Part shown: piece by piece, positions 15,589 through 22,883 of the stretch
How the letters are laid out: each line of letters opens with the position of its first letter
How positions within the stretch are numbered: the first letter of the stretch is position 1
Assembly (NCBI GenBank): GCA_045631445.1
Contig: JAZQUS010000104.1
Location: 1 to 22,883 of the forward strand
Reading direction: 5' to 3'
Length of the DNA stretch: 22,883 nt
Source: RGIG4608 sp045631445
GTDB lineage: Bacteria; Bacillota; Clostridia; Oscillospirales; CAG-272
Notes under the pieces: model-generated
The model's input: only the letters and a program-made list of their open reading frames with translations
What the model was told of the DNA's origin: nothing
The model's database searches: none
Program-made: the position numbers and the translations under genes

Positions 15589-17715
15589 ATGATAGCATTG
15601 GGTAATGCGCCTGTGAAGGTGCTTGCGGGGATTGGACCTGCGCGTGCCAAGGCATATGAAAAGCTTGGTATAAGTACGGTTTCTGATCTGCTTTATCATT
15701 TTCCACGCGCTTATGAAAATCGTGGAGCAGTTAAATTACTTTCTGCGTGTGTTCACGGCGACAAGGCGTCGGTTATTATGACTGTTGGTACTGTTCCTAA
15801 AAAAACGATGATTAGGCGTGGTATGGAGCTTCTTAAATTCACTGCGTTTGACGAGAGTGGAGTTTGCGAGATTACATATTACAATCAAAACTACCTTGCG
15901 GACAAGTTTCCACTTGGCGCGACCTTCCGTTTTTACGGTCAGGTGGAGAGAATTGGTAAGCGTTATAAGATGAATTCTCCTGCTTATGAGATGATTATTG
16001 AAGGAGAAGAGCTTCCACCTCTTGTTCCTGTTTATCCGCTTACTGAAGGGATTTCTAAAAACAGAATGGCTGCCGATATTGAAACGGCTATGAGTGCTTT
16101 AGCACCTGAGCTTGAGGATTACTTGCCTGACGAAATTAGAAGGAATTATAAGCTTTGCACCTTGCCTTTTGCTTTGCGCACTATACACAATCCCACCGAT
16201 TATGAATCGGTTTCAATAGCAAAGAGACGACTTGTTTTTGATGAGTTTTTTACTTTTGCGCTTGGAATGGCATTGAGTGGCAAGAAGAGAAAAGAGTTTG
16301 GAGCGCCGATTTGTGCCAACAATGATATTGGTGCGCTCGTTTCTGCTTTTCCTTATGAATTGACGGGGGATCAGAAGAAAGCGATTGAAGATATTAAGTG
16401 CGATATGGCCAAGGACGAGCCTATGAGCCGTATTCTTGTTGGTGATGTTGGCTGCGGAAAGACGGTTTGCGCTATGGCGGCGATGTTGATTGCTGTTCAA
16501 AGTGGAAAGCAGGCGGTGCTTATGGCTCCAACGGAAATTCTTGCGCGTCAACACTTTAGTGATATTGCGCCATTATTTGAAAAGCTTGGATATAAAACGA
16601 GTTTGCTTGTTGGCTCACTTACTGCTTCTCAAAAGAAAAAGGTTAGGGCATCGCTTTCGAGTGAAGATGAAAATGTTCGTCCTGACGTGGTTATTGGTAC
16701 GCATGCGCTTATTTCGGAAGGTGTTGAGTTTTATTCCGCGGGTGTGCTTGTAACTGACGAGCAGCATAGATTTGGTGTTGCGCAGAGAGCAACTCTTTCA
16801 AAAAAAGGTGAGCGTGCGCATGTGCTTGTTATGAGTGCAACACCCATTCCGCGTTCATTGGCACTTATTATGTATGGAGATTTGGATCTTTCAAAAATAA
16901 ATGAAATGCCGAAGGGCAGGCAGAGGGTTGACACATTTGTTGTTGATGAGGGGTATCGTCCGCGTCTTAACGCTTTTATTGAAAAGCAGGTAAGTGAGGG
17001 TGGTCAGGTATATATCGTTTGCCCTGCGGTTGAAGAAAAAGAGCCGGAGGAGTCTGGTGAGGTTGAACTTTCTGCATTTGGAGTTGAGAGGGAAGAAATG
17101 CCACCACTTAAGGCGGCGGTACAGTTTGCTAATGAGTTATCTAATGTGCTTCCAAATTTGAATATTGCTTTTTTACATGGCAAGATGAAGGGTGCGGAGA
17201 AGGATGAGATTATGAGAAGGTTTTCGCAAGGTGAAATTGAGGTTCTTGTTTCGACAACTGTTATTGAGGTCGGTGTGAACGTTCCTCGCGCGACTCTTAT
17301 GATAGTTGAAAATGCCGAGAGATTCGGTCTTGCACAGCTTCATCAGTTGCGTGGACGAGTTGGGCGCGGTAGCAGAAAATCTTATTGTGTTCTTGTTTCT
17401 GACAGTCGTGGACAGAATGCACGCGAGCGACTTGCAACGATGAAAAATGAATATGACGGTTTTAAAATTGCGGAAAAGGACCTTGTTTTGCGTGGTCCCG
17501 GTGATTTTATCAAGGGATCAAGTGATCCCGTGGTTCGTCAAAGTGGGGGTCTTCGATTTAAGCTTGCTGATATGAGCGAGGATTCAGGTGTGCTAACCGA
17601 TGCATACGAGGCGGCAAAATGCTTGCTTGAGAGATCACCTAATCTTGCTGATAATCAGAATTTGCGTGGTATGATTACAAGAATGTTCTCGATTGATGCG
17701 TATTCTTTGAATTAA
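15589..17715 (+). CDS. recG: ATP-dependent DNA helicase RecG
   Basis: A 708-residue protein that remodels stalled replication forks and branched recombination intermediates in the cytoplasm. An N-terminal wedge/OB-fold region (about 1-150) begins with a helix-hairpin-like LAGIGPARAKAYEKLGI. The first helicase lobe follows, with Walker A GDVGCGKT (285-292), the RecG-type DEQH box in TDEQHRFG (D390-H393) and SATPIPR (motif III). The second lobe has HGKMKGAEKDEIM, VSTTVIEVGVNVP and QLHQLRGRVGRG (motif VI). The C-terminal RecG wing (GPGDF) is complete. Length is normal for the family. The start follows AAAGGAGA and sits one base after the preceding stop codon. Confidence 0.97.
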   Translation: MIALGNAPVKVLAGIGPARAKAYEKLGISTVSDLLYHFPRAYENRGAVKLLSACVHGDKASVIMTVGTVPKKTMIRRGMELLKFTAFDESGVCEITYYNQNYLADKFPLGATFRFYGQVERIGKRYKMNSPAYEMIIEGEELPPLVPVYPLTEGISKNRMAADIETAMSALAPELEDYLPDEIRRNYKLCTLPFALRTIHNPTDYESVSIAKRRLVFDEFFTFALGMALSGKKRKEFGAPICANNDIGALVSAFPYELTGDQKKAIEDIKCDMAKDEPMSRILVGDVGCGKTVCAMAAMLIAVQSGKQAVLMAPTEILARQHFSDIAPLFEKLGYKTSLLVGSLTASQKKKVRASLSSEDENVRPDVVIGTHALISEGVEFYSAGVLVTDEQHRFGVAQRATLSKKGERAHVLVMSATPIPRSLALIMYGDLDLSKINEMPKGRQRVDTFVVDEGYRPRLNAFIEKQVSEGGQVYIVCPAVEEKEPEESGEVELSAFGVEREEMPPLKAAVQFANELSNVLPNLNIAFLHGKMKGAEKDEIMRRFSQGEIEVLVSTTVIEVGVNVPRATLMIVENAERFGLAQLHQLRGRVGRGSRKSYCVLVSDSRGQNARERLATMKNEYDGFKIAEKDLVLRGPGDFIKGSSDPVVRQSGGLRFKLADMSEDSGVLTDAYEAAKCLLERSPNLADNQNLRGMITRMFSIDAYSLN

Positions 17716-17723
17716 AATGAATA

Positions 17724-17801
17724 AAATGTGAATATTTGTTTATAAATGTGAATATTTTATCAAAAAAATAAAAAATAGCATTTGTTCATAATTTGTTCAC
17801 A
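17724..17801. repeat. Cluster of TGTGAAYA-like motifs between recG and marR
   Basis: AAATGTGAATATTT occurs twice, at 17724-17737 and 17744-17757 (20 bp apart). ATTTGTTCA occurs twice, at 17780-17788 and 17791-17799 (11 bp apart). The second pair read on the other strand is TGAACAAAT, so all four resemble one motif, TGTGAAYAWWT, two copies in each direction. The spacings fit helical turns, but the region is AT-rich. Confidence 0.4.
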
Positions 17802-17841
17802 TATATATGATATCATAAAATTTGTTGACAAGTCAACAAAT
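17793..17841 (+). promoter_or_regulatory. marR promoter with 22-bp palindromic operator
   Basis: TTGTTC (17793-17798), a 17-bp spacer, TAAAAT (17816-17821). A palindrome with 10-bp arms, ATTTGTTGAC and GTCAACAAAT, and a 2-base centre runs from 17820 to 17841, over the expected transcription start and next to the GGAGG of marR. Size and symmetry fit a MarR-type operator, implying autorepression. Confidence 0.75.
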
Positions 17842-17851
17842 CGGAGGATCT

Positions 17852-18289
17852 ATGGATACATTGAGATTTTTGATGTTCCGTCGTAGCTTTGATAGAATAC
17901 TCAAGGATATTAAAAAGAAAGAAATGTCTTATATGAGCGACTACGGATTGCGTGCCGTTCATATGGGTTGTCTTTTGAGAATAAAGCAAAGCGGTAATGG
18001 AATGACTGTTACCGAACTGGCCAAGGAAAGTCAAACTGATAAGGCATTGATTTCGAGAGTAATCAAGGAGCTTGCAAACGACGGATTTGTTATCACCAAC
18101 GGAAGCGGTTATAACAAAAGATATTTTCTTTGTGATAAAAGTGAAAAGATTGTTTCGGATATTGTGGGTGATATTGGGGAATATATGGCTCAGGCAAGAA
18201 AAAATATCCCAGAACAAGATATGCAAAAATTTTATGAGGTTTTAGCAACCCTCACACAGAATATTTCGCTCATTGCAAACGATGAGTAA
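17852..18289 (+). CDS. MarR-family transcriptional regulator
   Basis: The start at ATG 17852 follows GGAGG (17843-17847); a TTG further upstream would lie inside the operator. The product has 145 residues, usual for MarR. The winged-helix domain centres on MTVTELAKESQTDKALISRV (about 51-70), then the wing NDGFVITNGSGYNKRYFL. N- and C-terminal helices provide the dimer interface. The acyl-CoA ligase gene starts 17 bp downstream, so this is probably a repressor of the two-gene operon that responds to a fatty acid or acyl-CoA, as other MarR proteins beside CoA ligases do. The ligand is inferred from context. Confidence 0.88.
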   Translation: MDTLRFLMFRRSFDRILKDIKKKEMSYMSDYGLRAVHMGCLLRIKQSGNGMTVTELAKESQTDKALISRVIKELANDGFVITNGSGYNKRYFLCDKSEKIVSDIVGDIGEYMAQARKNIPEQDMQKFYEVLATLTQNISLIANDE

Positions 18290-18306
18290 ATTAAAGGAGA
18301 TTTGTT

Positions 18307-20013
18307 ATGGAACTTAAAGAACTAAAAGCAATACCCGTGCGCTCACTTCATCATAACGTTGAGCTTGCTGCACAAAAATATGGTGGACGTACATTGTTTG
18401 CCTTTGAAAGAAATAAAACTGATTATGAGATTTCTTATGAGGAATTTTTTGAATATGTAAATGCTATGACAAGAGCATTTATTCATTTTGATTTTGCGGG
18501 TAAGAAGATTGGTATAATAGGTGAAAATTCTCCTGAATGGATTGCTACCTATCTTGCTTCTATAACCTCGGGCGGCGTTGCAGTGCCTATTGACGTTGCA
18601 CTTGCAAAGGAGCAGCTTGTTCAATTTGCAGAAATGGCAGAGATTGATGTTCTTGCATATTCTACGACTTGGGCATCCTTTATCGAAGAAAATCAGGATG
18701 AATTTAAGGGAGTGGCTAATTTCATAAAGCTCAACGATTATTCATTCGATTTTAAGACTGAGCAGGTTTATGAGCTTGAAAGGTTTATGAGCGCCTCTAA
18801 AATTGCACACACGGGTAATGCTATAACAAATATAAACATTCCCAAGCAGGACCCCGAAAGAATGAGCATTATGCTCTTTACCTCGGGTACAACGGGAACA
18901 AGTAAGATAGTTATGCTTACTCAAAAGAATATTTGCACGGTTATTAACAGCGCAAGAACTCCTCTTGAAAAAATAGATGAAAACGACGTTCTTCTCTCTG
19001 TTCTTCCCGTACACCATACTTATGAGCTTACTTGTGGTATTTTCTGTGCTATTGACCACGGATGTAAGCTTTGCATCAACGATTCTATCAAGCACGTTAC
19101 AAAGAATCTTAAAAAATACAAGCCCACAACTATGGCGGTAGTTCCGCTTTACGTTGAAGTATTCTACAATAGTATTATGAAAAATGTTAGAAAGCAGGGA
19201 ATTGAAAAGACCTTCAATTTTGCGCTCAAGGCAAGCACTGCGGCTAAAAAGGTGAACATTGACCTTTCGAAGAAGCTTTTTGGCAAGGTGACGGATGCGT
19301 TCGGTGGACGCCTTTGTAAGCTTGTTTGTGGTGGTGCGGCTCTTCGTCCCGAGCTTGTTTCAACCTTCCGTGCTATCGGTATCGAGATAGTTCAGGGCTA
19401 CGGTATTACTGAATGTGCTCCATTGGTATCTGTAATTCCTTTCGGTGTATATAATCCCAAGTCCTGCGGTAAAGTAGTTGATTCTATGCAGGTATTTATC
19501 GATAAGGAAAATCCCTCCGATGAATTTGGAGAGATTGTTGTTAAGGGCGATAACGTTATGCTTGGTTACTACAAGAACGAGCAGGCAACGAAGGAAGTCC
19601 TTACCGAAAACGGTTGGTTTTACACGGGTGACTACGGTTACGTTGATAAGAAGGGTTATCTCTATATCACGGGTAGAAAGAAGAATATGATCGTTCTTCA
19701 GGATGGCAAGAACGTATTCCCAGAGGAGATTGAGGAGTACCTTGGTGCGCTTCTTCACGTTAAGGAAAGCGTTGTTATCGGACGTCAGAAGGATAATGAT
19801 CTTGCAATTGTTGCACTTGTTTACCCTGATTTTGAATATACTGACAGCATTGGTCTTAAATCAAAGGAAGAGGTTTATAATGCTATCAGAGAAGAGGTAA
19901 ATACAATCAATAGAAAGCTCGTTGGTTATAAGAGAATTGCCTCTCTTGAGTTTATGGAAGAAGAGTTTGAAAAGACTCCGTCAAAGAAGATTAAGAGATT
20001 CCTTTATAAATAA
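18307..20013 (+). CDS. Long-chain acyl-CoA synthetase-like AMP-forming ligase
   Basis: A 568-residue member of the ANL (acyl-adenylate) superfamily. It activates a carboxylic acid with ATP to an acyl-adenylate and passes it to CoA. Visible motifs are FTSGTTGTSK (A3, 191-200), GYGITECAP (A5, 364-372), WFYTGDYGYVD (A7, about 437-447), the hinge GRKKNMI (456-462), and the C-terminal PSKKIKR with the catalytic Lys near 560. Similarity in layout to FadD/LCFA-CoA ligases makes a fatty acid the best guess. No membrane helix or signal peptide. It follows marR by 17 bp with AAAGGAG upstream and ends at a strong terminator. Use in lipid recycling or in exporting acyl chains is possible but not shown. 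Confidence 0.88.
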   Translation: MELKELKAIPVRSLHHNVELAAQKYGGRTLFAFERNKTDYEISYEEFFEYVNAMTRAFIHFDFAGKKIGIIGENSPEWIATYLASITSGGVAVPIDVALAKEQLVQFAEMAEIDVLAYSTTWASFIEENQDEFKGVANFIKLNDYSFDFKTEQVYELERFMSASKIAHTGNAITNINIPKQDPERMSIMLFTSGTTGTSKIVMLTQKNICTVINSARTPLEKIDENDVLLSVLPVHHTYELTCGIFCAIDHGCKLCINDSIKHVTKNLKKYKPTTMAVVPLYVEVFYNSIMKNVRKQGIEKTFNFALKASTAAKKVNIDLSKKLFGKVTDAFGGRLCKLVCGGAALRPELVSTFRAIGIEIVQGYGITECAPLVSVIPFGVYNPKSCGKVVDSMQVFIDKENPSDEFGEIVVKGDNVMLGYYKNEQATKEVLTENGWFYTGDYGYVDKKGYLYITGRKKNMIVLQDGKNVFPEEIEEYLGALLHVKESVVIGRQKDNDLAIVALVYPDFEYTDSIGLKSKEEVYNAIREEVNTINRKLVGYKRIASLEFMEEEFEKTPSKKIKRFLYK

Positions 20014-20022
20014 AAATAAGTT

Positions 20023-20060
20023 AGATCCCCTCGCGAAAAAGCGGGGGGATCTGATTTTTT
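20023..20060 (+). terminator. Terminator of the marR/acyl-CoA ligase operon
   Basis: Stem AGATCCCCTCGC (20023-20034) with GCGGGGGGATCT (20041-20052), one mismatch, a 6-base loop, then GATTTTTT. Confidence 0.9.
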
Positions 20061-20099
20061 AGGTTTTTTTGAAAATTATTACACTTTTTCTAAAAAATC

Positions 20100-20240
20100 T
20101 TGACTATAGTGGTGTAGGAAATTGGGAAATCAAATTGTAGGGGTCGCGCTGTGCACGTCCGTTAGAAACGTAAGAAATATTATAGCGGACTCGCAAAGCG
20201 AGGCCCCTACGGAGATTGCACTAATATCCCGATAAGTCAA
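20100..20240. repeat. Foldback (MITE-like) repeat element
   Basis: A 141-bp stretch whose ends are inverted: TTGACT at 20100-20105 against AGTCAA at 20235-20240, and GTAGGGG at 20137-20143 against CCCCTAC at 20204-20210, with CGC/GCG pairs inside and a short central region. It is more GC-rich than its surroundings and has no coding capacity. This fits a small dispersed foldback element; only one copy is in the window. Confidence 0.55.
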
Positions 20241-20399
20241 AAATTATTAACAAATTGCAAACATTTCGCATTTTTTGAAAAAACTTTTAAAAATTTGAAG
20301 AATTTTGAAAAGAAAATGGGTAATATATTTAGAATACTTTTTAAAAGAGGAAAATTATGCCTTTTTGAAAAGGAAATATATAACGAAAGGAGAATTCTT
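20241..20399. other. AT-rich spacer without gene
   Basis: Very AT-rich with poly-A and TTGAAA-like stretches. It contains a small CCTTTT/AAAAGG hairpin (20360-20373) and no open frame of useful length. The next SD site begins at about 20385. Confidence 0.5.
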
Positions 20400-20444
20400 A
20401 TGAAAGCAGAAAAAAGATATTTATTTGCCTTTCGCCGCTATTAG
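20400..20444 (+). CDS. Possible 14-codon leader peptide
   Basis: ATG at 20400 after a perfect AAAGGAG reads MKAEKRYLFAFRRY and stops at TAG (20442-20444). The peptide is basic and aromatic. The string AACGAAAGGAG before it is repeated exactly before the lipoprotein gene (about 20502-20512), so it may be a true leader ORF or a remnant of a duplicated gene start. No homologue is recognised. Confidence 0.3.
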   Translation: MKAEKRYLFAFRRY

Positions 20445-20461
20445 CTTCGACAAAAATCGTA

Positions 20462-20491
20462 TTGACACACTACGTTAAAATGTGATAAAAT
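20462..20491 (+). promoter_or_regulatory. Promoter of the lipoprotein/metzincin unit
   Basis: TTGACA (20462-20467), an 18-bp spacer, TAAAAT (20486-20491), 32 bases before the lipoprotein start and downstream of the 14-codon ORF. Confidence 0.6.
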
Positions 20492-20523
20492 GAATTAGGA
20501 AAACGAAAGGAGTTTTTTTTATT

Positions 20524-21537
20524 ATGAAAAACACAAATCTTAAACTTAACAAAACAAAGCTCGTTGCGAGGTTGGTAATTGTTGTGGTTTTAATGGTATG
20601 CGTGATTAATGTGTCTGCGTGTGAATGGATGAATTGGGGTTCTGCAGAACAAAGCGAATTAAAAACCACCAAGCCAACATCAATAAAAAATCAAAATCTG
20701 CCAAACACTATTGAAACCGTAGAATCAAATATTGAATTAGAAAACGGTGAAGTTATTACTGTTACACATGGCAAAGATTTTAATCAAGATGATATTGATT
20801 TTATTTTAACATTTCACGGTAATACAAGAAATGATATGGAAATATGCGAGCCCCTTATGGGTTACGATTTAGAAGGCATATTAACTAGGGGGAAAATGGG
20901 GCACTCAATATTATTAGCGCATTTTGAAAATCCATATTTTATTTCTGCATATCTTAAATCTGATGCTCCCGATTATGAGTTGAACAAGTGGGGAGATTAT
21001 ATATTTGACGTTACAAAATACGTGTGGTACAAATTTTATGATTTCACTCAGGTTGTTGATGAAATAGACGGAATGAAGCGTACAGATGATACATATTTGC
21101 TCTATGATTGTACCATCAAGAGAGATATTGTGAACGGTATTGAGTATAACAAAAATTGCAAATATTATATGGAATTCGAGAGCGAATACACCTTGAAGTT
21201 AACTGCCGCCAATATGCTCTTATATTATGAACCTCATTTTATGACTAACATTGTAGGAGATGAAAAATATGTTCCTTATATGGAGCATGGCGGTGGTACT
21301 TTAGAGATTTACGGGGATGAAAACGGTGTGGAATATCTGTACTTTTACTATGGTTCATATTATGAAGATGGTACTGAATATGAGAATTATACAAAGCAAA
21401 GATTTGGTGATCATTATGACTATTTATCACAACATTTCGAGATTTTGGATGAATATGTTAATGACTCGAATAGAACGGTAAAATCAGCAGGAATAAAATT
21501 AGATTTGCTCATAAATTACTTAACTGATGGGAGGTAA
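20524..21537 (+). CDS. Hypothetical secreted lipoprotein
   Basis: A 337-residue protein. The N-terminus has a basic segment, a hydrophobic helix (about 15-30) and a lipobox VSAC with Cys33, so it should be lipidated and held on the outer face of the membrane. A Ser/Thr/Asn-rich linker (about 38-65) precedes a mixed alpha/beta region rich in Tyr, Asp and Glu, including two YxxFYY-type stretches (VWYKFYDF, YLYFYYGSYYEDG). No enzyme motif or known domain is recognised. An AAAGGAG lies 11 bases before the ATG, a slightly long spacing. The stop codon is two bases before the start of the metzincin gene, so the two are translated together and may act as partners on the cell surface. Confidence 0.75.
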   Translation: MKNTNLKLNKTKLVARLVIVVVLMVCVINVSACEWMNWGSAEQSELKTTKPTSIKNQNLPNTIETVESNIELENGEVITVTHGKDFNQDDIDFILTFHGNTRNDMEICEPLMGYDLEGILTRGKMGHSILLAHFENPYFISAYLKSDAPDYELNKWGDYIFDVTKYVWYKFYDFTQVVDEIDGMKRTDDTYLLYDCTIKRDIVNGIEYNKNCKYYMEFESEYTLKLTAANMLLYYEPHFMTNIVGDEKYVPYMEHGGGTLEIYGDENGVEYLYFYYGSYYEDGTEYENYTKQRFGDHYDYLSQHFEILDEYVNDSNRTVKSAGIKLDLLINYLTDGR

Positions 21538-21539
21538 AT

Positions 21540-21719
21540 ATGAAAATTTTACATAAGTTTGTTGCGTTAGTATTGATAATCGTTTTAATTAATACTAATA
21601 GTGGGTTTGTTTTTGCACACCAGGAAATGTTGAATATTGGATATGATGATTGCGATGTTCCGGTTGACGATGAAGGTAATATTATAGAAACAGATGGAGA
21701 AGATGAGACTTGGTATTAG
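21540..21719 (+). CDS. N-terminal part of a secreted metzincin, ending at an in-frame TAG
   Basis: ATG at 21540 follows GGGAGG and overlaps the end of the lipoprotein unit by spacing of two bases. The 59 codons encode a clear signal peptide (MKILHKF then a hydrophobic run, cleavage likely after GFVFA at residue 26), then an acidic segment with one cysteine, DDCDVPVDDEGN. Codon 60 is TAG (21717-21719), and the same frame continues without any other stop to the window end, encoding a protease domain. It is therefore best read as the start of one interrupted gene. Alternatively it is a separate small secreted peptide, but no start with a ribosome binding site follows for the second part. Confidence 0.6.
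   Translation: MKILHKFVALVLIIVLINTNSGFVFAHQEMLNIGYDDCDVPVDDEGNIIETDGEDETWY
21717..21719 (+). other. In-frame amber codon interrupting the metzincin gene
   Basis: TAG in the context TGG TAT TAG TTA ATT. None of the 14 other full-length genes here ends in TAG (12 TAA, 2 TGA). Upstream is a signal peptide, downstream 388 open codons with a metalloprotease motif. It could be a disabling mutation, an assembly error or a readthrough site. Confidence 0.85.
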
Positions 21720-22883
21720 TTAATTTGGAATAGGAAAGAGTATCATCTTAGTCATGAGACAATTACGATTAAATATTATTTTGCTAATTCTTCTATAGAT
21801 GATACCACATATACATGGACCAATGATGTGTCTGAAGCAGAAGCAAATGCAATAAAAGAAGCATATGCCAATAGTATGAAAAAATGGAATAATGTTTATT
21901 ATTATTCCTATGACGAACAGGGAAATAGAATGGCTAATAAAATAATAAATATTATTGAGGGGACCGAAAACGATCATAATCTAACAATCTACCCAAGATA
22001 TGCTGCCGGTTCTTCTGTTGCTTCGGTTCTTGTCCCGAATGAGAGTGGTTCATTATTAGGAATAAATAATCAAAATATAGCCCATTATCATTATGAGAAT
22101 TGGGAAATGAAAGTAAATATTTATTATTTTAGAGAAGAATATTCATTATCAAGTATGATTAGAGAAGCAGTGGGAATGCATGAAATGGGGCATATTTTGG
22201 GAATATACGATGTAGATGTCTGCTGTAGCTCTTATATGTTGGATGATCATCACGAAGAAATATTGATGGGATATGGAGATGGCAATCGTTCAACTTATGC
22301 TAAATACAAGGACATTGCAGGCGTATCCATAACACGCGGTTTTCACACCGATGCAGATCATATTTGGATGTTAAGAATTAATACCGATGGAACTCAGGAT
22401 GTAATATGTGCACAATGTAATGGAGTTAGAAAGAACATTACACTAACTAATGGTAAATATGAGGGGAAAACTGTAAACATATATAAATCGTGTGTTCATC
22501 ACGGCGGAGCTAATAAAAAAATGCTTCTGGTAGCAACCGATGGAACGAGAGATTTCTATAAATGTCAATACTGTAGGTATATTTCGGAAGTTGATCACTC
22601 TACGCATTATTATGCTAATAGTGAAAATATAAATGCAACCTATCACTTTAGTCAATGTGTATCATGTAATTATGCGAGAAATATCCCCCATAATATACGA
22701 TATTCAAATATAACTGACACTAGCCACACAAAAAAATGCACCGACTGCGGATATTCCGTGACCCAATCCCACTATTTTGAATACCGAACCACAGGGGCTT
22801 TGTGTCATATTTTGAAGTGTCGCTATTGCGGCGCGACGTCGGGATCGTCAGAAGCTCACGTGTGGACGGCTAACGATATAGAA
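21720..22883 (+). pseudogene. Metzincin-type zinc metalloprotease domain with CxxC repeats (continuation after TAG, cut by the window end)
   Basis: The frame of the preceding signal-peptide segment is open for 388 codons with no stop up to base 22883, so the gene is cut by the window edge. Counting from the ATG at 21540, residues 214-224 read HEMGHILGIYD, the metzincin zinc site HExxHxxGxxD with Asp as third ligand; MGYG at about residue 242 suits the Met-turn. The N-terminal strand (HETITIKYYFA) and helix (AEANAIKEAYANSMKKW) fit a matrixin-like fold. From residue 290 come five CxxC pairs (290/293, 342/345, 373/376, 400/403, 427/430), the last four 27-31 residues apart with nearby His, like zinc-ribbon repeats. 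The domain shows no further damage, so the interruption is recent or read through. The first Met (21876) lacks a ribosome binding site. Confidence 0.75.

Noticed and set aside
17515..17530. Palindrome GGGATCAAGTGATCCC
   Set aside because: It lies in conserved recG coding sequence (the RecG wing) and is most simply explained by codon choice.

Overview
The window looks like chromosomal DNA from an AT-rich, anaerobic, probably gut-dwelling member of the Firmicutes (Clostridia). This is inferred from strong AAGGAG-type ribosome binding sites, near-consensus TTGACA/TATAAT promoters, a DUF1576 membrane protein, a domain-permuted GH3 glucosidase and a GPH sugar symporter. It is not a mobile element: there is no integrase, transposase, phage gene or CRISPR array.

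Layout. 1-300: noncoding, packed with perfect hairpins. 302-3756: a TetR-type repressor facing a two-gene MMPL/RND exporter, with a promoter carrying overlapping palindromic operators between them. 3797-14490: everything on the minus strand. In transcription order this is the tRNA-Leu/tRNA-fMet unit with decayed tRNA 3'-end repeats behind it, then a beta-glycoside utilisation cluster (membrane-anchored permuted GH3, GH2, GPH symporter), a small hypothetical gene with a DUF1576 protein, and a DHA3-like MFS exporter. 14655-22883: everything on the plus strand. This holds an unknown gene with recG, a MarR regulator with a long-chain acyl-CoA ligase, a foldback repeat, and a secretion locus encoding a lipoprotein and a metzincin-type protease.

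Working together. GH3 is predicted to trim beta-glycosides outside the membrane, the GPH symporter to import the products, and the cytoplasmic GH2 to finish them. A hairpin plus U-run sits directly before the GH2 ribosome binding site and could attenuate the distal genes. The TetR/MMPL and MarR/acyl-CoA ligase pairs are each a regulator next to its likely target, with a palindrome over the promoter.

Most notable. At the right edge a secreted zinc protease (HEMGH...GIYD) with CxxC repeats is interrupted by a single in-frame TAG at codon 60. The frame then stays open for 388 codons to the window end, so a simple start-to-stop gene caller would miss it. Other points are a one-base insertion in the T-stem of the initiator tRNA, tandem tRNA 3'-end relics with compensatory hairpins, an RND exporter split at its midpoint by an 8-base gene overlap, and internal repeats in that exporter's loop.
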